Part shown: one piece after another, positions 11,207 to 21,243 of the stretch
How positions within the stretch are numbered: position 1 is the stretch's first letter
Layout of the letters: every line of letters starts with the position of its first letter
NCBI GenBank assembly: GCA_039566865.1
Contig: CM076955.1
Coordinates: forward strand, 17,715,501 to 17,779,500
Length of the DNA stretch: 64,000 nt
From: Aurelia coerulea
Taxonomy: Eukaryota > Cnidaria > Scyphozoa > Semaeostomeae > Ulmaridae
Reading direction: 5' to 3'
Program-made: the position numbers and the translations under genes
Notes under the pieces: generated by a model
What the model was told of the DNA's origin: nothing
Database searches by the model: none
What the model saw: the letters and a program-made list of their open reading frames with translations, nothing else

Positions 11207-11911
11207 GTGAAAAGGAATGTGGCCAGAGTGTTATTAGAGAAAAATGTGATATGTAATAACAAGGGCAGATTTTGTAATACAATAGCGACAGTTGTCCTTG
11301 ATTGACACCTCAATTCAAAAGCGATTAGCGACTGCGGACAAAGGAAATTATCTCAACCAGTAATTCAAAACAAACAAAGCCGCAAAAGCTTCCCCGAAAC
11401 TAGTAGGGCAAACTCTCGCATTGTGCAAGCGAAAGGTGGTTTTTAAGAGAAGTTACGTGCTTATAACGAAAGAAGAAGGGTAAATCTAAAGTTCTGTCTG
11501 GCGGATTTTGTATATTTGATTCAGAAGCCGAGCAAAAGGCATTGTAATTCTTGCGTATTTAGGGCTTAAATGAAACGATGACAAACCAGCTCCTGAATCA
11601 AATAAACAAAATCCGCGAGACAGAACTTTAGATTTACTCTTCTTCTTTCGCTAAAAGCACATAAATTCTCTTAAAAACCACCTTTTGCTTGCACAAGCCG
11701 AGAGTTTGCCCTACCAGTTTCGGGGAAACTTTTGCGGCCTTGTTTGTTTTGAATTACTGGTTGATAGAATTTCCTTTGTCTGCAGTCGCTAATCGCTTTG
11801 AATTGAGGTGTCAATCAAACACAACTGTTGCTATTGTGTTAAAGAATCTGCCCTTGTTGTGAAAAGGAATGTGGCAAGAGTGTTATTAGAGAAAAATATT
11901 ATATGTAATAT
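11207..11911. mobile_element. Foldback MITE (11260-11856) between 53-bp direct repeats
   Basis: The palindromic element begins CAAGGGCAGATT and ends AATCTGCCCTTG, with arms of about 250 bp. It is a diverged relative of the 5372-5971 element. It is flanked by long direct repeats, 11207-11259 and 11859-11911, sharing GTGAAAAGGAATGTGG and GAGTGTTATTAGAGAAAAAT. These are too long to be an ordinary target-site duplication. No protein is encoded. Confidence 0.8.
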
Positions 11912-11989
11912 CCTCCAATCAGTCATGGTGGTAGCAATTAGACCAGAATCCATCGAACTGTAAAGAGTCGCTTCGAATTTCAAAGAAAT

Positions 11990-13390
11990 CTTCAATCATA
12001 ATCCCTTCTATAAGCTAGCAATAAGTTATGAGTTGACCAGGTAACGCTATCTGGTAACGGGTTGATCAGAATCATAATAAACGCACAACCCTGGGGGTCA
12101 ATCTACCTAAGACTGGCGACGGGGACTTAAGAAGGAGACCTAGACAAAAACACCACAGACTGGGGAAAATAATTTGAAAAGACCACCCAATGCTGGGGTA
12201 AGTTTTATGATGACATACCCAAAATTGGCGAATTCTTTAAAATCCCACACCTATAAAGACATTTCAAATGCAAAAACCCTTTCTTCTAAATTCAACCTGT
12301 GTAGAAGCTCTAAAAAGGTTCTCTGTACAAAAACTAATATGTAGGAGTCAAACTAAAACAGCAAAATTCGTGATGATAGTAAACAGATATCTCTCCATCT
12401 ATATAGAACGCAAAACTGGCGATTGATGGGAAATTATGACCTAAAACTGGGGACTACAGGGTGTCCCAAAAAATGTGTGCCCCGTTTGCCTGAAGATTGT
12501 GACAAAACGGCAACAGATTCTCGCCAGACTTTTATATGTTGTTGCTCTTCAGATGTTCAAATAAAGTTTGCTGCCATCCCCGTAGAAAGCCGTTGAAAAA
12601 TGATGGAGCTATGACCTTCAGAAGACCAAAGTTGCCGGATGACTAAAACCAACGTTCAGCCATTTTGTTTTACTATTTTGCAGCAACAAATAGCTTCATG
12701 TGAGGTAGGAAGTAGTTTCTGTGAGGTGTAAGAAATAGTTGAACTCTCTGATGATTATCGGAATTTCCCGAGAGCTATGACATAGGAGGCTGCTGTTTCA
12801 TTTCATCCATAAAGCTATTTATCGCTGCAAAATAGTAAGACAAAATGGCCGACCGCTGGTTTCAGTCTTCAGGCAGATTTGGTCTCCTGAAGGTCAGCTC
12901 TATCTATCACTTTTCGACAGATTTTTACGGGAATGGTAGCAAAATTTAATTGAATATCTGAAGAGCAACATCATGAAAAAGTTGGCAGAGAATCTTTTGC
13001 CGTTTTGATGCCATCTTCAGGCAAATGGGGCACAATTTTTTGGGGACACCCTGTACAAGTCCCCGGTCCCCCGGATTTGAGTAGCTTCAACCCCAGGTGC
13101 AAAACAGAAACTTTCAACCATAATCCCTTCTACAGCTAGCGATAAGTTATGGGTTAACCAAGTACAGGTTGACCAGAGTTCACCAAATGGCTTTTTAAAC
13201 ATAGCCCTTCTATAAGCTAGCGATAAGTTATGGGTTAACCAGGTACAGGTTGACCAGAATTCACCAAACTTTAGAGAATGGCTTCAGATTCCAAATAGCG
13301 ATCTAAGCATGAGTACGAAAGTGGTAATAAGTGCAAAACAGAAACCTTCAATGATAAGCCCTTCTATAAGCTAGCGACAAGTTATGGACG
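11990..13390. repeat. Dispersed-tandem repeat array with a TTATAGAAGG-type core
   Basis: Four or more copies of a unit containing CCCTTCTATAAGCTAGCGAT, then AAGTTATGGGTTAACCAGGT, then ACAGGTTGACCAGA occur at about 11996-12050, 13121-13190, 13203-13270 and 13356-13390. Spacing is uneven because the MITE at 12457-13053 lies between the first copy and the rest. No coding content is seen. Confidence 0.7.
12457..13053. mobile_element. Palindromic Tc1/mariner-type MITE, TA target site
   Basis: The terminal inverted repeats begin CAGGGTGTCCCAAAAAATG and end in the complementary GGGACACCCTG, each flanked by TA. The whole element is a long inverted repeat of about 597 bp, with GCTATTTATCGCTGC sequence near the centre. 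Partial copies are at 41390-41640 (right half) and 61027-61206 (left half). TIRs starting CAGGGTGTCCC with TA duplications fit the IS630/Tc1/mariner group. It has no transposase. Confidence 0.85.
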
Positions 13391-13697
13391 GCCACAAACG
13401 AGCCACAGCCTTATCAAAGATCAGATAAAGACCGTTAAGTCTCATCTTAGCTTTCCTCGCGGATATGAGTTTAATTTAACCAGATCAAACAAGCAGTTGC
13501 TTCTCTCAGTATGGAATCAAAAGCCTCCCGCCGCAACTTTTGGCCGCATGTTTTTCACGATATTACATGAAACGCAAAAAATTTGGACGACTGTCGGACA
13601 AAACAGTGTCGGATGTTTCATCGCGGAATTTCGGACGCTTTTACAGAGACTTCGGACGACTACAACAACGATGTATTGACAGTTTACTTTGCTTATT

Positions 13698-14042
13698 TTA
13701 GAATAAAAATCCAAATACAAACTCGTTCGGGATACTTTCAGTGAAAGTCTTACGGATTTTCTCTAGAAGAGCTAGACCCCCGTCTAAGAGCTTTGGATTC
13801 GGCGTACTAGCGATTGCAGGGTCATCGTCCTTCATTTTGCTTTTGTGAATATGCGCATGCCCCAAAGCTCCTCGCCTATTCCATTGATCAGCGAGCCAAT
13901 CAGAGTTAACATCTTTTCCATTGTGATTTACAACAGGGGGAGTTGACAGTATCCCGAACAAATAAACAGTTTTACTGTAACTGTTCTTTGCTGCAAACAC
14001 TTCGGACACTAAAGACTTCGGATTGCAAACAATTTCTGCCAT
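13698..14042 (-). CDS. Unrecognised 114-aa open frame
   Basis: The open frame starts at ATG (14042-14040) and encodes MAEIVCNPKSLVSEVF..., later NSDWLADQWNRRGALGHAH and LLEKIRKTFTESIPNEF. No domain is recognised. Part of it overlaps CGGAC-rich repeat sequence that recurs inverted at 11042-11150. It lies inside G-alpha intron 2 on the same strand. Composition is more protein-like than most open frames here, but there is no homology evidence. It may be an exon of a nested gene, a captured fragment or chance. Confidence 0.2.
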   Translation of the reverse strand: MAEIVCNPKSLVSEVFAAKNSYSKTVYLFGILSTPPVVNHNGKDVNSDWLADQWNRRGALGHAHIHKSKMKDDDPAIASTPNPKLLDGGLALLEKIRKTFTESIPNEFVFGFLF

Positions 14043-16359
14043 TAAAAATGTTTGGACGTTTGAAATGTCATAAAATATTTGAATCCAAAATTTCTTGCGC
14101 TTATTGCACTTTCATTATCTCCTTGTGCCAAAATTATTTTCTTTCGCAGCCCCCTCCCTTTGTAAACTTCATTTTAATCTTATTTAACTGACAATACCCT
14201 GAACTGAAAGGGGATGGCAGATCTATAGAAACTTCAGTGCACAGCTTCCTTCTGAAGTGCACCAGTCAAATTTTCGTTCGTGCATCAGTTTACCTGACTA
14301 AGACGGTGTTTTAATGCTTACTGCGTACCACAAATCTTGACCGGTCTCTCACCCCAAACAATAAGAATAATGTTCTTACATTTCACCCAAAACAGGGTAC
14401 AAGATTTCACATTTCTGGAATAGCTATTTTGCAAAATTCAATATTTTGTCAAATACTATTGCTTAAAACGTGGTTTTTCATGCCTGTATTTCGTCATCTA
14501 TCTCCTAATAGAATAAAAAATAACGATCTCTTAGCATCATTTGGCCCTTGACACAAATACACAAAAAGAAAATTTCAAGATTGGTAACAAAATCAAACTT
14601 TGGCGATTTTTCAAAAATTTTCACTTTTTGTGGGTCACCCCGTATCAAAATTCGATTTTGTCAAAGGTTAGTAACCATAGGAACATCAAACATAGCCCTC
14701 CATAATTTAACCCTGAAACATCATGAGTCCAATGGGCTAAACCGCGGCTTTATTCACAGGCTGCAGCCCCTGTCATCTATTCTCTTTGCAAAAAGCGAAC
14801 AATACATATTTTGCATAATCTTTTTAAAAACGTTAGTATTTCCGAGGAGCAATGTTTTATAATATTTTCAATTAATGTTTAGAGCAACAAGCTGGCCACA
14901 CATGTCTAACACCCTAAAAATCTCAATCAGGAAAATATTCTTCGAGCCCTAAGTCAGATTTTTTCACATGATAAATTTAGTTAAGTTTTGAAGGAAAGCT
15001 GGTTGGTGAACATTAAAGAAATTTTCCACACAGCACCCTCTTTTAAGGGCGAGGGTGAGGTATTAAAGCAAAATACAACTTTAGCCAGCTGTTACTTGAA
15101 GAAGAGTTGACCATTTAGAAATTTTTAGGTAGGAACCCGTGTACTTGAGTAAACTTCTAAGAAACCAGTCAGAACCTATGATTACGTCTGAGGAGAGCAC
15201 CCACGAAGTAAACATTGGACATTTCGAGAAATACCGGGTGTCCCAAAAACATATATACAGAATTGGTTGACTCCAGCGATGCGAATTTAGCTTTAATCAA
15301 TGGCTAATCACTCTCAAAATGTTTCTCGGTAGTTAACTTGCACACAGATACCTCGTTTGTTGGTATTGATGCTTTGAGAGCAGAGATATCAATCTTGAAA
15401 GCTCAAATTTGCGCCCATTTGCAAACCAGAGCTTTGGCCTTTTGGCCTAAGCAAGTTCCTGAAGCACATCAAAATTAAGAACTGAAATTAATGAAAAACT
15501 GAGAAACTTCCCAATGGGTGACTTGGGGGTGACTTCTAGAAAACAGAATAACACAAGCTCTAATAGTGTTCAAATCTCATCAAGGCTCTCGTTGATTTAT
15601 ACGCTGTGCCTTAAGAAATTGCTTAGGCCAAAAGGCTAAAGCTCCCAGTATTTGTATAATGGGAATTTCAAGAAATTATCAGCATTGTGTCAACTTCTTA
15701 CAGTAGTTTCTTGTCAAATAATAGGTGCACTGACTTCGCTTCATAAAATTGGTCACAGCTATGACAAGCCTTACCCCCTGTGGGTTCAATATCATATCAA
15801 TCAAACGGGAAATTCCACTAAAATCTATTCAAAACGTTGACAACAACCTTGAGCTTTGATATTTTTCTATGAACATTTGTTGAGGTATACCACAAAATCC
15901 ACATTTTCTTGACTGAAAAAGTCATCAAATATTTTTAGTCCACGTCAGTTTTCGAAAACTATATTTTGAGATTACGTTATATCCCAACCCTGACAAATAC
16001 ATGACTCATCAGCCAAATTTTGTTTTCATACATACTCCAACCCCGGTTTTAGAGTGTGTGGTACCAAGGGTAGAATTTTCCAAACAAATTCACAGGGACC
16101 GCGCAGCAGCCATTGCGTTGGCAGAGGCCACAGCCCCCCCCCCCCCGCCCAAATTGAGAAATTGTCGTTCGGCGAGGTCGAAGTATGAAGTCATATGTTC
16201 TGATTTCTGAAGCTAGAAGTTTCAAGTCAGAAGAGTCTCGTCCTCTGGAACTTTCTCGATGTAAATTTCAACAACTGACACCTCAGCTTTGGTATGCATT
16301 GAAAGAATTTTCTGTTTTCTGAAAGTAATACTGCAAAACATCATCCACCAGTAGATTTA

Positions 16360-16640
16360 ATATTTGAATATAAAAAAAAAAAAAAAAAAAAACCAGTAGA
16401 TTATCCCCGGGGGGCACTACACATACTTTTGGGTACGGGGATGTGCCATCGAGAAGGGTATCGATTTTCGCGATTTTGGTATAAGGAACGGTATCAATTT
16501 TCACGATTTTGGTATAAGGAACGGTATCAATTTTCACGATTTTTGTATTGGTATAATTCCGCGGTATGTTTTTGAAGCTTCGATGGCATGTCCCCGACCA
16601 AAACCTGGTCAAGTCCCCCCCCCCCCCTCCCCGGAGATTA
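16360..16640. repeat. Poly-A and GGTATAAGG tandem repeat block
   Basis: A run of about 20 A (16371-16392) is followed by short tandem units around GGTATCAATTTTCACGATTT and GGTATAAGGAACGG (about 16450-16560). The block lies between CCCCGGGGGG (left) and a long C run (right). The related block at 41870-42100 carries the complementary units, so this is probably a dispersed element with G/C-run ends. Confidence 0.6.
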
Positions 16641-17051
16641 TCATCCGCTTCAAATATACGAATGCAGTCTATTTAAATGAGAATCAAATTCTTTTCAATG
16701 GCAAATTGTCAATTTGAAGACCGTTAATTCTCATGAAAGGGCGTTTTCCGAAGTTCTAAAGGGCGTGGTCTCAATTTTTGCGGAGGCAAGCCCCCCTACA
16801 ACTCATTTTCCTCGTTACGCTGGCAACTCAGTCCTCCGCTTTGAAATCGCTGCGTGGTGCTTGAATATTCAGGAATTTCGGAGGTGTCTTCCAAGTTTTT
16901 AAAGCCAGACCTTAGGGGAATTTATGTCCTACATTTTTTAAATTTAGCGGTCGAATCATGAATTCACTTATTTGCTCTTGCCCATTTTGAAACCAAAATC
17001 CTGACATTAATGTAGAAAGGGCTTGATTGGCTTACTCCTTTAATATTTATT

Positions 17052-17513
17052 CAGGGACGCCGGAGCGATGGTAGGGCAAGGGGGGCTACTAGGAACGTAA
17101 GGGCAATCTAGACCTAAGGCGAGCGAAGCGAGCCTAAAAATTGGGGGGTCCGGGGGTACTCCCCCGGGAAAATGTTTGTGGCCACGCCCTTTAGATTGGC
17201 TTAAAATGCTATCAAAAATATTTTAACCAACATTAATCATGTTCTTTCACGAAATTTTTCGGCTCTTTCTCCACATGTCCTCATTCCGAATCGCATAAAG
17301 TCGCATATTGCTTATTTTGAAGTTGCAATTGCCAGTCATTTTTCGTTACTGGTGTGTTTCTGATAAGGGAATGAAGCTGTGGCGGCTTTTATATCAAGTT
17401 TCAAAGAAAATTATTGTTTTCATTGAAAGGGCACTTTTGCCCCCCTTGCCCCCGTTAGGAAAGGGCAGGAGGGGCGCTTGCCCCCCCGCGCCCCCCCCTC
17501 TCCGGCGTTCCTG
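17052..17513. mobile_element. hAT-type MITE with perfect 8-bp TSD
   Basis: The 462-bp element begins CAGGGACGCCGGAG and ends CTCCGGCGTTCCTG. It is bounded by identical TATTTATT duplications (17044-17051 and 17514-17521). An 8-bp duplication with CAG...CTG ends is typical of hAT elements. It carries G-rich and C-rich tracts and no transposase. Confidence 0.92.
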
Positions 17514-17697
17514 TATTTATTGCAAGGCCGGACCTGGTCCTCAAAAATGCATGTAAGCTAGGACTTACCTCACACTGAACAGTTTTGAACCATAACGTTG
17601 GCATCAATCTTTTTTGGTGATTAGGACAGCTCCCAACAAAACATCGCAAGCAAATGCTATTCAAAATTTAATTCCCATATTGTCACAACACACTTTA

Positions 17698-18090
17698 TTA
17701 AGGGAAGAAACTTTCGCGAGTTCGAAAAAATGTGAAATTTTTGGAATTAACTTTCGCGAACGGACCAAAATAGGAAATTTCGCGGAAATAAACTTTCGCA
17801 AATTAGGTTTCTTATCAAAGTTTTATAATGCCTCAAATTTTCTTCGACTCCTCGGTGACTCTTCTGAATCGTCCATAAATGTGCTTATAGTGGTATAGTT
17901 TGAAAGGGTTGTTGGTAAAGAAGAGAAGGATGAATATATGATCGCATAAATATTTGATTAAATATCTTAGGAAATTTTTCGGGAATAAACTTTGGCGAAT
18001 TTCGCATTTTAATAAATCTCGCGGAATAAACTTTTGTGGACTTTTGCCAAAAACGCGAAATTTCTTCCCGCGAAAGTTTCTTCGCTTAAA
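17698..18090. repeat. Inverted repeat with CGCGAAAGTTT motifs
   Basis: The left end TTAAGGGAAGAAACTTTCGCG and the right end CGCGAAAGTTTCTTCGCTTAA are complementary. AATAAACTTT..CG blocks recur along both arms. It resembles a foldback element of about 390 bp, and a half copy lies at 1215-1430. No target duplication was identified. Confidence 0.65.
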
Positions 18091-18685
18091 GTAGTTGTGA
18101 TGAGGTCGTACGAATCGCCTCAGACAACATGACAATATGGGAGCAGCACCGAGTGGGCAAAAAAATTTCCATTTATGACATGATACGATAAATCGTACAC
18201 TGGACCAATTTTGAAACTTTACGATTTCATTTTTAGCTAAAATCCAGAATCAAATTCTGGAGTTTTTTGTAAATGTTTCAGTCTTTTATTTAAATTCGAT
18301 TCAAAATGAATGGACAAAAAGAAATTTGTTGATAGTGATGATTTGGGGATTGACAAATCGATTATTTCTAATCTGCTGCACGAGCGTTAGAATCTTTTCT
18401 CCACTTTTAGGTAAAAATCAAGTCATAAATTTTCGAAATCGGTGCAGTGTTCCATTTATCATCGCCTGTCAAGTGGTTAGTTCTTTTAGCGCAACCCATA
18501 TACAAAAAAGCTTCAGGTTCATTTCTATTATCATATTTTGGGAGGCTTTGTTCCATAGTTTGCTGGGAAAAGATCTTTTGTGTTTGATATTTGCCAGTAA
18601 TATCAAATTTGTGGGTCTTGTTATTGTACCTTTTTGAGATCAGAAATGTCACATGGTGAAATTGACGGGAAAGTAGGAAACTTAC

Positions 18686-18736
18686 CGGCTTTCCAATTCT
18701 TGTCAAATTATCCAAGAAATACTTGGTAGAGTCACC
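18686..18736 (-). CDS. GNA12/13: G-protein alpha-12/13 subunit, coding exon 2 (51-nt micro-exon)
   Basis: This 51-nt exon encodes exactly 17 residues, GDSTKYFLDNLTRIGKP, residues 151-167 of the G-alpha subunit. It is bounded by acceptor TTTTCAG (18737-18738) and donor GTAAG (from 18685), and both junctions are phase 0. The peptide matches the SVKYFLDNL..IG.PDY segment in the helical domain of G12/13 subunits. It bridges exon 1 (ending ...NEFQL) and exon 3 (beginning [10 protein letters not shown]) with no gap. It was found by splice sites and homology because it is too short to stand out as an open frame. Confidence 0.95.
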
Positions 18737-20228
18737 CTGAAAAGAAATGAAACATTTTTTAAAAACTGAAGGTCCTGTTGATGAAAATGGAGATAGATTT
18801 TGCATTTCCAAGGAATGTAACAGAGTTATGCTTTCCAACCATTTCTATTGGGAATTGAAAGCTCCCAGTGGGGGAGGCACCAAGCACATACACATACACA
18901 GGGCTGTTGAGAGAGTGGCCGGGCCCCAGGGTCAGGGCTGAAAAAGGGCCCCCAGCGCCTTCTGCTGAAATCTTTTGGACCACGCCCATTTATCTTTGGG
19001 CCACACCCTCATATGCATTGGTAAAATACTGCTTTTAGATTTCATTTAGAATGTCAGTGGGCCTCCGGGCCTGAAAACGTTCCTGAAAGAAAACAACAAC
19101 AAAGAAAAAATATATACCTTATTTTTTGTGGGCCCCCAGAGGCCCTGGTCCCTCTGGGACTGGCTACGCCCCCTCTCTATGGTCCTGCACATACGGGGAG
19201 GTCAGTCGGATATTTCTGGGTCAGAATATTGCCAAAAGTGATATTTTTGAAACTAAATGAATTGAAATTATGGCCATTCGATATATTGTTTGGTATCAAA
19301 CATAGTTGTACTGATATTTCTGGGTCGCTCAATTCCGATCTCAACTTGTATTGTTTCATGATAATTCAAGTTCATTTACAGGTTTCAAACAGAAAAGTAG
19401 CTGATATCTTTGAGTTTCGATGGACCTGGAGTGATATTTTTGGATTGGCTGAAAGTTTCTCAGATTGTTTGGAATATCAAAATGTTCTTTCAGACATACC
19501 CAGTAGATAATAAATTTTCTGCACTTCCAAAATGCTTAACTCCCTTTAGATAACCACAATATCTAAAACTCTTGCAAGAAGTAAATGTTTCTCTCCAATC
19601 ATTTTTAAAAGATACAGAGTTAGCAGAATTTTCTAACCAAACCATTGTTTTATGGCCAAAAATAACTTTATTCTATAAAGTCTCAGAAGGGCTTTATTCT
19701 TATTCTTATCTGGTGTCTTTACATTTTTAGGCTATACTTTTTGTGATTAGGCTCCATATCATTACAATCAGCAACATGTCAAGACCCTATGGCACATTCA
19801 CTGAAAGCATCAACAAATTCTATTTGGGTCAAAGTTTCCTTTGCACAAAACTTTGAATTGATAAACCAAAATTGATCTGTTTAGGCTGGGAAAGCAGACC
19901 ATGAAATTAAAATCACCTTGGGCACCTGCATATTTTGGTTTGTTCAATGAATAAGTTAATGAACTGGTTCAAATTCAATGATAAAACTGTCAGATATAGT
20001 GAAATGAGCTGACTAGAAGTACTCAAGAGAATCCACACAAGTTAAACGTGGGCGTGGGCCAAGTTGAAAATAGAGCCCATTGTATTATATGGTCTTGGTA
20101 CTCATTATTTCATTGCGTAGCTATAGAAACAATGTGTGTAACTGTTCTCTTTAGTCTGTTTCTCATGGCCACTCAATACAGTACAATGTTGCAAGTCAGC
20201 CTAGGTACCATATGAACACAATACCGCA

Positions 20229-20850
20229 CCGGGTGAGCCAGAAAAAAGTTCCCATTTTCGAAAATTTGTAGCACCACAAGTACTTCATCTGAATGATTCA
20301 AATTCTACTTAACAGCCAAAAATAGAAGTATTTTTGTAACTTTTCTCGTGTTGGTTGTACGAGGACTGCAAATATAGTAAGTAAATTCAACTTTACAAAG
20401 ATTGCATTGTTGCAAAATGACTGAAAAGGGGCCTAAAACATTTGATCAAATTATTAGGTTTCTCCTCACACAGAAAAATACGCATAGGCGTTTCACCTCT
20501 CTCAAGAGTTATAAGACATAGATTCTCAAACAGATACTAAAGATTTTCAATCCCCTGCAATAAATATGCAGACGATATCTCTCACCCATGAGAAATTGCA
20601 TTTTCTCTATTGTTCTGAGCGAGGAGTCCTTTTTATTTGATCAAGTATTTTAGGCCTTTTTCAGTCACTTTGCAACCACCATCTTTTGTGAACTTGAATT
20701 TACCAATTTTTCCAGTGCTCATAAGAAAGTGAGAAAAATCACCAAAATACTTCAATCTTTTGGCTGTCAAGCAAATATTGATTCATTCCATCCAATCCAT
20801 TCAGTACTCTGGATGCTATGAGTTTTCAAACGTGGGAACTTTTTTCTGCT
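20229..20850. mobile_element. Palindromic MITE with CCGGGTGAGCC termini
   Basis: The left end reads CCGGGTGAGCCAGAAAAAAG and the right end GTGGGAACTTTTTTCTG, with internal arms complementary over most of their length. It shares the same landmarks as the copy at 58086-58711 (TAGCACCACAAGTA, CAATCCCC, TATCTCTCACCCAT). The right terminus is decayed, so no target duplication can be read. Confidence 0.75.
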
Positions 20851-21095
20851 AGATAAGTTCTTATAAAATGGTGGTCTAATTTGATAATTTCAGTCTGTAG
20901 GTTCTTAATCACTAAGATTACTGTGAACCTGTTTTCAGTGGTCAGTTTTAGTCATTTCATCCCCTTTTTGTCGTTTCAGCTTTAATTGGAAGTGCAAAGT
21001 GTAGAGCATGTTGTTGCTGTTGCAACTGGGTAAAAAATTAAATCTGTTTAATGCCTTTCCACTAACCCACAGGTGGGTTAAAAGATACCTTGGTT

Positions 21096-21243
21096 TGTTA
21101 TGTGTTGTTGTTGTATGGACTGGGAACGAACAAGTGTTGTTGTGGTTGTTGAATGAAACGCGTGTCTGGCATGTCGGCCTTCGATGATGAAGTGATTATA
21201 GTTGCGTTTACAAAATGAGTAGTTACTGCTTACATACTTAACA
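21096..21243 (+). repeat. 5' LTR of the Ty3/gypsy element
   Basis: This 148-bp LTR starts TGTTATGTG and ends CTTAACA. It is rich in GTTGTT runs in its first third and must hold promoter, R region and polyadenylation signals in very little space. The last base is the A of the gag-pol start codon. Confidence 0.95.

Larger units (their letters stand above)
10828..18685. other. Intron 2 of the G-alpha gene (7.9 kb)
   Basis: The intron runs from donor CCG|GTAAG (18685) to acceptor CAG (10828-10830). It is filled with repeats listed separately. A truncated 9-bp-TSD foldback copy (10883-11040) sits close to the acceptor. 11042-11150 carries CGGAC/GTCCG-rich sequence that reappears inverted at 13900-14060. 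No feature was recognised in 14200-15230 or about 15850-16350. About 15236-15650 contains an inverted pair (CTTTTGGCCTAAGCAA and its complement). Confidence 0.8.

Noticed and set aside
17308..17664. Proline/glycine-rich open frames near 17.4 kb
   Set aside because: They lie inside the hAT-type MITE with its C and G runs.
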